In this document: positions 1-7,268 of the stretch, piece by piece
Position numbering within the stretch: position 1 is the stretch's first letter
How the letters are laid out: each line of letters starts with the position of its first letter
DNA from: Phycisphaerae bacterium
Lineage (GTDB): Bacteria; Planctomycetota; Phycisphaerae; Phycisphaerales; SM1A02
DNA: 18,006 nt
NCBI GenBank assembly: GCA_002862325.1
Contig: PKCT01000184.1
Span: 1-18,006, forward strand
Direction: 5' to 3'
Notes under the pieces: generated by a model
What the model saw: the letters and a program-made list of their open reading frames with translations, nothing else
Databases searched by the model: none
What the model was told of the DNA's origin: nothing
Made by a program: the position numbers and the translations under genes

Positions 1-1
1 C

Positions 2-556
2 GCGGTCGACGGCGGCGAGCGGACCCGGCTTCGCTGTCCGCACTGCCTGGAACCGGTAGAGGGCCGTTCGAGCCTGAGCCTCTCGCGGCAGCGCACGATG
101 GCGATGTCGCTCGCAGCCCTGATTCTCTACCCGGCGGCGATTCTCCTCCCGGTCCTCGAGATCGAACGATTCGGCGTTGCGTACGAGACGAGCGTGGTGC
201 AGGGGACGATCTCGCTCTGGCGGGATGGTCATCCCTGGTTGTCGCTGATCGTCGTGACCTGTTCGGTGGTCGTGCCGCTGGTCAAGATTCTCGGCCTTCT
301 CACGTTGGCCAGCGGTTTGATTCGAGTCCCGTTGCCCGTTGGTCGAAGACTCTGGGGGTCGATCGATCTTCTCGGTCGATGGGGCATGCTGGACGTGCTC
401 CTCGTCGCCGTCCTCGTGGCGGTCGTGAAGCTCGGTGATCTCGTCCGGATCGAACCGGGGCCAGGAGCCGCTCTCTTCGCCGTGATGGTGGTCTGTTCGC
501 TTGTCGCATCCACGGTCTTCGATCCGCGGATCATTCGACGGGAGGTCGGGACATGA
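2..556 (+). CDS. pqiA: PqiA-family inner-membrane protein (5' end outside window)
   Basis: The reading frame is open from the first bases of the window, so the start codon lies upstream and 184 residues are visible. They begin with a half zinc-ribbon (RLRCPHCLEPV, a C-x2-C pair), then hydrophobic segments typical of one PqiA repeat: an Ala/Leu-rich helix ending in ILLPVLEIERF, a second around LIVVTCSVVVPLVKILGLL, and a terminal pair around LGRWGMLDVLLVAVLVAVVK ending in FDPRIIRR. The phrase LGRWGMLDV...KLGDLV...GPGA...FDPR is a family hallmark. In characterised bacteria PqiA is the inner-membrane partner of PqiB in envelope lipid transport. The gene ends in an ATGA overlap with the MCE-domain gene, as expected for a pqiAB pair. 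Whether it has one or two PqiA repeats cannot be told from this fragment. Recognition is firm; the transported lipid is unknown. Confidence 0.88.
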   Translation, partial: AVDGGERTRLRCPHCLEPVEGRSSLSLSRQRTMAMSLAALILYPAAILLPVLEIERFGVAYETSVVQGTISLWRDGHPWLSLIVVTCSVVVPLVKILGLLTLASGLIRVPLPVGRRLWGSIDLLGRWGMLDVLLVAVLVAVVKLGDLVRIEPGPGAALFAVMVVCSLVASTVFDPRIIRREVGT

Positions 557-2016
557 AGGACTCCGATGGACAGACCGAAAGTTCCCAAGCCTCTGCGGTG
601 GTGGATCAATCGACACCGGGAATCTCGGCGGCCTGGCTGGTGCCGATCGCAGTCGCCGCGGTGGTGTTCATGGTGTTCTGGAGCGGGTGGACGGACTCGG
701 GCATCGCGGTCAGGGTGAACTTCGACGCCGCGCACGGACTCCAGGTGGGCGACCCCGTGCGATGTCGAGGCGTTTCGGTCGGCGAAGTGAGCGAGGTAAC
801 TCTGCATATGGATGGCGGGGGCGATTCCGTCTCCGACGCCGGCATCCGGGTCGAACTGAGGGTGCATCCCACCTTCGAGGAGGCGCTGCGGGCGGACACG
901 GCGTTCTGGATCGAACGTCCGCAATTCGATCTCCGCGGTGTCGACGGTCTCGACACCATTGCGAGTGGTCGCTACGTGGGCGTTCTTCCGGGCGATGGGC
1001 CCGCGTCGAGAGGTCCGTTCGAGGGTATGGCCATGGCGCCCGGCACCGTTCCACGAAGTGCCGGCGACCTGATCGTCACGGTGGAATCACCACAACGCTC
1101 CGGCCTCCGGGTCGGTGGGCCGGTCACCTATCGCGGGGTCCGAATCGGCGAGATCGATCGGGTGCAGCTCGGTGACGCCGCGAACGGCGTCGAGGCCCGG
1201 ATCGTGATCGATCGGGGTTATCGCGATCTGGTTCGCGAACGGTCGCGCTTCTTCTCGACCAGTGGTGTCGGTCTGCAGCTCGGACTGGATGGTCTTCGCG
1301 CCGATATCGGCTCACTCGAGGAGTTGGTGGTGGGTGGCGTCGGGCTCGCGACCCCACCCGACGCGGGGCCGGCCGCGGAGTCTGGCGATCGATTCCTCCT
1401 CGCCGAACGGGCGGAGTCGGAATGGCTCGACTGGCGACCCTCGATCGCATGGAGCTACGACGCACCGCCCGCCTTAGACATGATGCCGATCGCGATCCGC
1501 TACCAGGAGGGGTTGCTTCGGAGGCCGGTGGCGAGGCGTGGATGGGTGGTCAGGCTCGGACCGGAGGAGTTCGCCGTCCCTCGTGATCTGTTGCAGGCAC
1601 CGAACAACGCGTCCGACGTCCGCGTCTACCTGGGAAGCGCGTCGTCTCCGCTCACCGGGGTCGGTCACGGTTCCTTCACCGATCGCGATGGACTCTGGTC
1701 CCGGTTCCATCGGCTCGAGTCGATCAATGGCGTACGGATCCTCGAGATCGGCGACTGGAGTTCGACCGACGGCGCCCTCCCCTCGACCCGGGCCGAGGAC
1801 GGCGAGACCCTGCTCCTGGTCAGCGGCCGATCGGTGGGCAACGTCCCCGTGCCTGGACACGTGTGGCGACGGACCCAAAACGGCATCGAACTGCTGGACG
1901 TGGCCGGTTTATACGATTCCGACCACGGTGCGCCGGTCGTGTCGGCCGCGACCGGTGAGCTCGTCGGTCTGCTCGACCGCCGCGGCGGCGGATGGGGTGT
2001 CGTCGAGATCGAATGA
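553..2016 (+). CDS. pqiB: PqiB/MlaD-like MCE-domain protein with HtrA-like C-terminal domain
   Basis: The ATG overlaps the pqiA stop (ATGA) and has GGAGG seven bases upstream. The 487-aa product has a cytoplasmic N-terminus, one membrane helix at about 26-44 (WLVPIAVAAVVFMVF), and two MCE domains at about 50-145 (HGLQVGDPVRCRGVSVGEV) and 172-265 (SGLRVGGPVTYRGVRIGEI). MCE proteins form periplasmic hexameric rings or tubes that move lipids between membranes. PqiB of Escherichia coli has three MCE domains and a long helical tail; here there are two, and the tail is replaced by a beta-rich domain at about 285-487. Its last part, DSDHGAPVVSAATGELVGLL (about 455-474), resembles the GDSGGPV...G.vvGi segment of trypsin/HtrA proteases, with His458 where the catalytic Ser would be. 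The MCE assignment is firm; the protease-fold reading is inference by eye. Confidence 0.85.
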   Translation: MKDSDGQTESSQASAVVDQSTPGISAAWLVPIAVAAVVFMVFWSGWTDSGIAVRVNFDAAHGLQVGDPVRCRGVSVGEVSEVTLHMDGGGDSVSDAGIRVELRVHPTFEEALRADTAFWIERPQFDLRGVDGLDTIASGRYVGVLPGDGPASRGPFEGMAMAPGTVPRSAGDLIVTVESPQRSGLRVGGPVTYRGVRIGEIDRVQLGDAANGVEARIVIDRGYRDLVRERSRFFSTSGVGLQLGLDGLRADIGSLEELVVGGVGLATPPDAGPAAESGDRFLLAERAESEWLDWRPSIAWSYDAPPALDMMPIAIRYQEGLLRRPVARRGWVVRLGPEEFAVPRDLLQAPNNASDVRVYLGSASSPLTGVGHGSFTDRDGLWSRFHRLESINGVRILEIGDWSSTDGALPSTRAEDGETLLLVSGRSVGNVPVPGHVWRRTQNGIELLDVAGLYDSDHGAPVVSAATGELVGLLDRRGGGWGVVEIE

Positions 2017-2035
2017 AGTCGGGTCCGAAGGGGCC

Positions 2036-3070
2036 TCAGAATCGCCAGCTTGCGAAGACACCGACGAACGGCGCTGGATCGAGATCCGCGGAGCCGACCT
2101 GGTTGCCGTTCTGGTCGTCGAGCTCGTATCGATTGAACAGCGACACGCCGCCGACGACATCGATTCGAATTCCGGAGTCCAGGCGCCAGGTCGATCGAAG
2201 CCAAAGCGGAAATCCCGTGTCTTCTCCGACACCGTCCCGACGGTTTATCGGCCCTGAATCGTCGAGGCGGAAACGTCTGGACTCGTACCGTCCACCGAGG
2301 GCGATCTCCTGGACGCGATCGGGTCGGTAGGCGATCTCGATGCCGGCTCCGGTGGGATAGACCTCAGGACCGAGGACGTTGGAGATCAAGACCTGATCGG
2401 TGACCTGGTAATAGACCACGAGGGCCGGAATCACCAGGACCGAGTCCTCGAGTTGGCTCGACACCAGGGCGCCGACTCCGAGCGTCAGATCCGGATTGAA
2501 GGCGTAGCTGATGGCCGCGATGCCACCGTAGGTGATCGACTCGCTCGTGGGTGCATTGACTTCGCCGGCGAATCGGAGATCGAGGCCGACCGTGGTCGAC
2601 CAGCGATCGTCGAGCTTGATGGTGGTTCGTCCCAGGATGGCGAACGCCTGGACGTTGGTCCAAGGATCGACGTCGGGATTGGGGGACAGTTGAGTCGGTC
2701 CATTGAATCGATACCAGTCGCCACCCCAGGCCACACCGAAGCTCGCCGAGTTTCCGGTGTCGAAATTGAAACCGACTCGGCCGGTTCCGAATCCACGTTC
2801 GACCTGTACGGATCCTCCTCCGCCGAAGTCGGCGCCGAACTCGTGGACGAAACCGCCCGACAGCGTGAACTCGACGGGGGGTGCGGCGGGACGTCCTCCC
2901 GACGTTGCGTCCTTCGGGGCGTCCTCGTTCGCCGGGGGCGTTCCGGCGGCATCGTCCGTGGTCTTCGTCTCGGCCTGTCGCATCATGAGATCGAGTGCGT
3001 CGGCCGATACGTCGGGGGCGAGTGCGAGCGCGAGGATACATGCGATCGGGGAGGCGGCCTTGAATCTCAC
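2036..3070 (-). CDS. secreted outer-membrane beta-barrel-like protein, function unknown
   Basis: I place the start at a GTG (3070-3068) that overlaps the moxR stop as GTGA; the frame stays open further upstream, but only inside moxR. From this GTG the 344-aa product begins with a clear signal peptide: a short basic start (VRFKAASP), a hydrophobic core and a plausible cleavage site after DVSA (about residue 23). A Pro/Ala/Asp-rich linker follows to about residue 55. The rest alternates hydrophobic and polar residues in many short strands rich in Gly, Tyr and Trp (for example FGVAWGGDWYRF and ALVVYYQVTDQVLI) and ends in FASWRF. A terminal Phe after an aromatic strand is the usual signature for Bam-dependent outer-membrane barrels. 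No enzyme motif is visible. It could be a porin-like channel or a structural barrel. It is convergent with pqiB, with a 19-bp gap. Confidence 0.72.
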   Translation of the reverse strand: MRFKAASPIACILALALAPDVSADALDLMMRQAETKTTDDAAGTPPANEDAPKDATSGGRPAAPPVEFTLSGGFVHEFGADFGGGGSVQVERGFGTGRVGFNFDTGNSASFGVAWGGDWYRFNGPTQLSPNPDVDPWTNVQAFAILGRTTIKLDDRWSTTVGLDLRFAGEVNAPTSESITYGGIAAISYAFNPDLTLGVGALVSSQLEDSVLVIPALVVYYQVTDQVLISNVLGPEVYPTGAGIEIAYRPDRVQEIALGGRYESRRFRLDDSGPINRRDGVGEDTGFPLWLRSTWRLDSGIRIDVVGGVSLFNRYELDDQNGNQVGSADLDPAPFVGVFASWRF

Positions 3071-4083
3071 GCCATCGACTCCATCGGTACGTCGGTCGGA
3101 AGCGTCTCGAGCACGCCGGTGATCACCTCGTCGGTACCGATTCCCTCGGCCTCCGCCTCGAAGTTGAGGAGGCACCGGTGTCTCAGGGCAGGCAACGCGA
3201 TCTCTCGGATGTCGCCGGCCGCGACGCTCGTTCTACCGTCGAGGAGCGCGCGAACCTTCGCGGCGAGGACCAGGGTCTGGGCCGCTCGGGGACTCGCGCC
3301 GAATCTGAAGTAGCGGTTCACATCGGGACTCGCGAACTGTCCCTCGGGGTGCGTCGCGAGGACGAGTCGAACCGCGTAGTCCTGTACCTGCGGGGTGATC
3401 CCCACGCGCCTCACGAGCTTCTGGTGCGCGACGATGCCGGGGCCGTCAAGAACCCGCTCGATGGTCGCTTCGTGCCCGGTCGTCGTGCGATCGAGGATCT
3501 CCGAGAGTTCGGATCTCGTGGAGTAGCCGACCAGCAGCTTGAAGAAGAAGCGGTCGAGCTGGGCTTCGGGAAGCGGATAGGTTCCTTCCTGCTCCACCGG
3601 GTTCTGGGTCGCCATGACGAAGAAGGGTCGGTCGAGCACGTGCGTCTCGCCACCGACCGTGACGGATCGTTCCTGCATCGCCTCCAGAAGCGACGACTGG
3701 GTCTTCGGCGTGGCGCGGTTGATCTCGTCCGCGAGCACGATCTGCGAGAAGATCGGCCCCTTGCGGAAGGAGAAGTCGCGACCTCCGTCACCCTCGACGA
3801 CGATCGTGGTGCCGGTCACGTCGGCGGGCATCAGATCGGGCGTGAACTGGATTCGACTGAACTGAAGGTGGAGCGCCTCGCTCAGCGATCGGATCAGGAG
3901 CGTCTTGCCCAGTCCCGGGACACCCTCGAGCAGGGCGTGCCCGCCGGCGAAGAGGCAAGTCAGGACGCCGTCGACGATTTCGTCGTGTCCGACGACCGAC
4001 TTGCCGATCTCGGATCGGACCTTTCGGTAATCCTCGCCGAACTGTTGTATTCCTGCCGCATCCTGGTTCTTGTCGTCGGACAT
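3067..4083 (-). CDS. moxR: MoxR-family AAA+ ATPase
   Basis: The ATG at 4083 (MSDDKNQDAAG) is preceded by GGGAG five bases upstream, which favours it over an in-frame ATG 18 codons earlier. The 338-aa product is the usual length for MoxR. Walker A is GVPGLGKT (about 54-61). Walker B is VLADE (about 116-120), followed by INRATPKTQSSLLEAMQE. Sensor 1 lies in ATQNPVEQEGTYPLPEAQLD, and an AAA lid with GASPRA follows. MoxR ATPases act as chaperones that assemble or activate protein complexes and usually sit beside DUF58 and von Willebrand factor A genes. Here neither is present: the next gene in the same direction is the beta-barrel protein, joined by a 4-bp GTGA overlap. Upstream lies the tandem clpP pair, separated by a stem-loop. 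The family call is very firm; the client is unknown. Confidence 0.95.
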   Translation of the reverse strand: MSDDKNQDAAGIQQFGEDYRKVRSEIGKSVVGHDEIVDGVLTCLFAGGHALLEGVPGLGKTLLIRSLSEALHLQFSRIQFTPDLMPADVTGTTIVVEGDGGRDFSFRKGPIFSQIVLADEINRATPKTQSSLLEAMQERSVTVGGETHVLDRPFFVMATQNPVEQEGTYPLPEAQLDRFFFKLLVGYSTRSELSEILDRTTTGHEATIERVLDGPGIVAHQKLVRRVGITPQVQDYAVRLVLATHPEGQFASPDVNRYFRFGASPRAAQTLVLAAKVRALLDGRTSVAAGDIREIALPALRHRCLLNFEAEAEGIGTDEVITGVLETLPTDVPMESMA

Positions 4084-4141
4084 GTCGACTCCCGGGTTTT
4101 GAACGAAACGTACAGGGGAGGATAGCTCCACGCCCATGAGA

Positions 4142-4172
4142 ACGCCGCCAATCCTGGGTGGATTGGCGGCGT
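4142..4172 (-). terminator. 13-bp perfect stem-loop after the second clpP
   Basis: The arms ACGCCGCCAATCC (4142-4154) and GGATTGGCGGCGT (4160-4172) are perfectly complementary around a 5-base loop. It lies 32 bp past the second clpP stop and about 60 bp before moxR, both on the minus strand. No run of T follows it in either direction, so it is not a canonical intrinsic terminator. It may stop or slow transcription, protect the 3' end of the clpP mRNA, or be a protein-binding site. Confidence 0.6.
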
Positions 4173-4204
4173 GTGGTCCATTCCTGGGCGATCGACTGCT
4201 CGGC

Positions 4205-4828
4205 TCAGCCGGAATCGACGTCGCCCGCCTTGGGCGTTGCGGGAAGATGCTCCAGGATCTCGTCGGCGAGTCCGAACTCGATCATCTCCGGCGCCGTGAG
4301 CCAAAGGTTTCTCTCGCAGTCGTTCGTGATCTGCTCGACCGAGCGACCGGTCTGCTCGTGGTAGATCCTGTAGATCTGGTCTCGCATGCGGAGAATGTGC
4401 TTGGCTTCGATCTCGAGATCCGTCGCCTGACCCTCCAACACGCCGCTGAGCAGGGGCTGGTGCATCAGGTTCTCGCTGTTGGGAAGGCAGTACCGCTTCC
4501 CCTTGGTCCCCGAACAGGCGATGACCGAGCCCATGGACGCGGCTTGGCCGATCACGTAGGTCGAGACGTTGTTCGGGATGAATCGCATGGTGTCCACGAT
4601 GGCGAGGCCCGAGGTCACGCTGCCGCCGGGACTGTTGACGTAGAGCGAGATGTCGGCCTCCGGATCCTCGTTGGCGAGGAACAGGAGCTGGGCCACCACG
4701 AGGTTCGCCATGGCGTCCGCGACGGGGCCGCCGCAGAAGATGATTCGGTCGTTGAGCAGTCGCGAGTAGATGTCGTACGCGCGCTCGCCGCGGCCGGTCT
4801 TTTCGATGACGATCGGAACGAGGGTCAT
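4205..4828 (-). CDS. clpP: ClpP-family serine peptidase paralogue with Asn in place of catalytic Asp
   Basis: The 207-aa product starts at an ATG with AGGAGA (4843-4838) nine bases upstream and follows the other clpP after 21 bp, so the two are surely cotranscribed. ClpP forms the tetradecameric proteolytic chamber fed by AAA+ unfoldases such as ClpX. The fold is complete: [10 protein letters not shown] (about 65-74), nucleophile Ser98 in GQAASMGS and His123 in LMHQP. The third triad position, Asp in ERDRF of E. coli ClpP, reads ERNLW here (Asn174). I checked this on the DNA (gag aga aac ctt tgg). A two-residue insertion sits in the handle loop ([15 protein letters not shown]). ClpP1 of Listeria monocytogenes carries the same Asp-to-Asn change and works mainly in mixed complexes with ClpP2, so a hetero-complex with the neighbouring ClpP is plausible. 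No clpX is in the window. Confidence 0.95.
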   Translation of the reverse strand: MTLVPIVIEKTGRGERAYDIYSRLLNDRIIFCGGPVADAMANLVVAQLLFLANEDPEADISLYVNSPGGSVTSGLAIVDTMRFIPNNVSTYVIGQAASMGSVIACSGTKGKRYCLPNSENLMHQPLLSGVLEGQATDLEIEAKHILRMRDQIYRIYHEQTGRSVEQITNDCERNLWLTAPEMIEFGLADEILEHLPATPKAGDVDSG

Positions 4829-4849
4829 GGTCGGTCGTCTCCTGCAGCG

Positions 4850-5542
4850 TCAGTTCGAGGACTTGGAAGAATCGTTGCCGCCCACGATCTTGCTCGCGGG
4901 GAACTCGGCGACTTCGTCGACGAGGCCGTACTCGAGGGCTTCGGCGGCGGAGAAGAATCGGTCGCGCTCGCCATCGGCCGCGACTCTGTCGACGTCCTGG
5001 CCGGTGTGGCGAGCGATGATTTCGTTGAGGGTGCGCTTGGCCTTGAGGATCTCTTCGGCCTGGATCTGGATGTCCGAGGTCTGGCCGGTCACACCGCCGT
5101 AGGGCTGGTGGACCATGACCTTCGCATGGGGCAGGATGTGTCGCTTGCCCTTCTGGCCGGCACAGAGCAGTACGGAGCCGCCCGAATAGGCGCGTCCGAT
5201 GCAGAACGTTGCGACCTCGCTCGAGATGAACTGCATGGTGTCGTAGATCGCGAGGGTGTCGTCGACCGCACCGCCGGGACTGTTGATGTAGAGCTGGATG
5301 TCCTGGCCTCGCTTCTGATTCTCGAGGTAGAGCATCTGCATCATCACCCGTGCCGCCGAGGCGTGGTTGATCTCCCCGATGAGGAAGACGACTCGGTTCT
5401 CCAGGAGGAGTTCGTCGATCGTCATTTCGCGGGTTCGCTGGTAGGAGACCGCGGCGCGAGGCTCGATGCCGCTGTTGCTCAGGGCCGCGGCCCGGACGAC
5501 GTCGATGGGTGAGGCGGATTCATGTGGCGAAAGGTCGTGCAT
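4850..5542 (-). CDS. clpP: ATP-dependent Clp protease proteolytic subunit ClpP
   Basis: The product is 230 aa from ATG 5542. The triad is complete: Ser120 in GRAYSGGS (most ClpPs have ASMG), His145 in VMVHQPYGG and Asp194 in ERDRFFSA, with the same spacings (25 and 49) as E. coli ClpP. NSPGGAVDDT forms the conserved loop near the active site. The first ~40 residues before MTIDELLLENRVVFLIG are a variable leader and may be trimmed, as ClpP propeptides are. A later start at Met40 is possible, but it would delete the axial-loop region. The start is preceded by no convincing Shine-Dalgarno and lies in an ATGCATGCA repeat, with a second ATG four bases upstream out of frame. It is the first gene of the clpP pair; the ClpXP or ClpAP partners must be encoded elsewhere. 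Confidence 0.95.
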   Translation of the reverse strand: MHDLSPHESASPIDVVRAAALSNSGIEPRAAVSYQRTREMTIDELLLENRVVFLIGEINHASAARVMMQMLYLENQKRGQDIQLYINSPGGAVDDTLAIYDTMQFISSEVATFCIGRAYSGGSVLLCAGQKGKRHILPHAKVMVHQPYGGVTGQTSDIQIQAEEILKAKRTLNEIIARHTGQDVDRVAADGERDRFFSAAEALEYGLVDEVAEFPASKIVGGNDSSKSSN

Positions 5543-5579
5543 GCATTGTGGTTCCGTGCGTGGCCGCGGTATTCCGAGG

Positions 5580-5593
5580 ATCCGGGGCCGGAT
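5580..5593. repeat. short inverted repeat upstream of the clpP pair
   Basis: ATCCGG and CCGGAT flank a 2-bp spacer in the 93-bp gap between the histidine kinase and the first clpP, 38 bp before the clpP start. It could be an operator or a small hairpin. The rest of the gap is very GC-rich and shows no terminator-like T-run or clear promoter boxes. Confidence 0.25.
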
Positions 5594-5635
5594 GATACGG
5601 GGCCGAGGCCGGGCTTGGGGGGCCGGAGATGGATT

Positions 5636-7198
5636 TCATGCCTCGAATCGGATACCCAGCTCTCCACCTTGAATCGGATTTGGGCCTCTGGTCTTCTCGG
5701 AGTCGTCGTCCGTCGCCCGATCCGCGGGAATCACGACACGAAAGACCGCTCCGGGGCCTTCCCTATCCTCGAGCGTCAGGGATCCCTCGTGCCGTTCCGC
5801 CAGTTTTCGAGCGACGACGAGTCCCAGCCCCGTACCTCGTTGCCCCTTAGTCGAGAAAAACGGCTCGAAGATGCGTTCACGTCGTTCCCGAGGAACACCC
5901 GGGCCGTGATCCTCGACCTCGAGGACGAGCGATGCCGGATCGGGCTCGTAGCGACTTCGAATCGTGACGCTCCCGTTCGCCGGCGAGGCGTCGATGGCGT
6001 TCCGAACCAGATTGACCACGATCTGATGGATCGCGTCGGGATCGAGTGCGATCGGCGGCACATCCTCCGAGAGATCGAGGACCAGTTCAACCCGGGCCCG
6101 CTCGGCGGCGGATCGCAGCAGTTCGATCGCGTCGGTGATCAACCGGGCGGCATCGGTCAGCATGAGGTCGAGTTCACGGTCCTTCGAGTAGGTGAGCATG
6201 TTCAGCGACAGGGTGAGGATCCGGTCGAGGTTCCGAGAGAGGATGCTCCAGCCTTCACGAGCGAGATCCAGCCGTTCTCGAGTCAGGGCGAGCTGCACCG
6301 CGTCGGTCCCTCCCCGCAGTCCCTGGACGATGTTCCGGATGGCATGGCTGAGGACCGCGGTGGCCTCGCCCATCGCGGCGAGCCGCTCGAGTCTGCCCTG
6401 GTCCAGGGCCTCCTCCCGACTCCGTCGGGAGATCGCGAATCTCGTGGCGGTCATCGTCAACATCTCGAGTTCGATCGGCGTCCATTCACGGTCGATGGAT
6501 CGCGATGCCGCGAGCACCACGCCTGCACCGTCTCGTCCGCGTGCGCAGACCGCCGCGATCAATCGAGTACCCAGTATCTCGGCGACCCGTGGCCCGTCGT
6601 GGTCGAGCACCGTTCGCACGAGTTCACGAGGAAGGTCGAACGGAGTCTCCGGCGTCGATCCATCGGCGCTCCGTACGGTCGCCGGTCCGAGATCGCCGTC
6701 CGGACTGGAGACCTCAAGCAACGCCGTCTCGTCCGCTTCGACGAGTCGGCAGGCGATCGGGAGGCCTCGGTCGAGGTCCATGTGCTCGGGATCCAGGAAC
6801 GCCTGAAGCTGCGAGAGACGATCGGTCGGAACCGTGGGCGTCTCCCGGATCCGCACGGCGTCCTTCGCCGGATCGAGCGCACGGAGCTTCCCACGTTCGG
6901 CGGACTCGTCGAGGTGCACGATCTGCATCAGGGTGTCGCCGCATCGGATCCGGTCGCCCGCCGAAAGAGCCGAGCGTTCCGCGACCCTCTCGTCGTTGAG
7001 ATAGGTTCCGTTCCGGCTCTCCAGATCCCGGATCCACCAGCGGCCGGCGTCGGGAGTCAGTTCGGCGTGTCGACGGCTGACCGATGTGTCGTGAAGCGGA
7101 ACGGCTTCGGTGGAACGGCCGATGAGTTGAGGCTCGTGTTCCGGCAGCGGAAAGCGAGCACCAGCGTCAGGACCCTCGACGACGATCAAGGCGTACAC
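5636..7198 (-). CDS. FHA-domain sensor histidine kinase
   Basis: The 520-aa product starts at a GTG (7198-7196) without a clear Shine-Dalgarno. It has no signal peptide or membrane helix, so it should be cytoplasmic. An FHA domain occupies about 1-95 (LIGRS, SVSRRHAEL, SRNGTYLN, the phosphothreonine-binding loops). A GAF-like domain lies at about 125-258. The kinase core follows: a HisKA-like helix with His285 in MGEATAVLSHAIRNIVQGL, then the ATPase with N-box NLVRNAIDA (about 396-404), G1 DHGPGV (430-435), F-box FEPFFST and G2 GTGLGLVVARKL. FHA domains read phosphothreonine marks, so this protein may join Ser/Thr-kinase signalling to a His-Asp relay. No response regulator is nearby, so it is an orphan kinase here. 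It is divergent from holA and upstream of clpP in the same direction, 93 bp apart. Confidence 0.92.
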   Translation of the reverse strand: MYALIVVEGPDAGARFPLPEHEPQLIGRSTEAVPLHDTSVSRRHAELTPDAGRWWIRDLESRNGTYLNDERVAERSALSAGDRIRCGDTLMQIVHLDESAERGKLRALDPAKDAVRIRETPTVPTDRLSQLQAFLDPEHMDLDRGLPIACRLVEADETALLEVSSPDGDLGPATVRSADGSTPETPFDLPRELVRTVLDHDGPRVAEILGTRLIAAVCARGRDGAGVVLAASRSIDREWTPIELEMLTMTATRFAISRRSREEALDQGRLERLAAMGEATAVLSHAIRNIVQGLRGGTDAVQLALTRERLDLAREGWSILSRNLDRILTLSLNMLTYSKDRELDLMLTDAARLITDAIELLRSAAERARVELVLDLSEDVPPIALDPDAIHQIVVNLVRNAIDASPANGSVTIRSRYEPDPASLVLEVEDHGPGVPRERRERIFEPFFSTKGQRGTGLGLVVARKLAERHEGSLTLEDREGPGAVFRVVIPADRATDDDSEKTRGPNPIQGGELGIRFEA

Positions 7199-7268
7199 CC
7201 CCGGAGTCTATCGCTGGATCATCGCGACCGAGCCCACGAGCGCGGCGACCCACTACTATGAGCCGAGC
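7199..7268. promoter_or_regulatory. divergent promoter region, kinase / holA
   Basis: These 70 bp separate two genes that start in opposite directions, so they must hold the promoter of at least one of them. I cannot pick convincing -35/-10 boxes. The start of holA is preceded by an overlapping out-of-frame ATG (7258). Confidence 0.4.

Noticed and set aside
2017..2035. Bidirectional terminator between the convergent pqiB and barrel genes.
   Set aside because: The gap is only 19 bp and has no stable inverted repeat or T-run.
3071..3175. Longer start for the beta-barrel gene inside moxR.
   Set aside because: The added part is Arg/Gly-rich, antithetical to a signal peptide, and entirely within the moxR coding region. 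The GTG at 3070 gives a clean signal sequence and a GTGA overlap.
4136..5512. Long open frame on the + strand opposite the two clpP genes (458 codons).
   Set aside because: Both clpPs are certain on the other strand. High GC makes long antisense frames common, and the antisense product is a low-complexity Arg/Asp/Val/Gly sequence with no fold.
5522..7261. 579-codon + strand frame opposite the histidine kinase.
   Set aside because: It is fully explained as the mirror of the kinase's codon bias; the antisense product has no recognisable domain.
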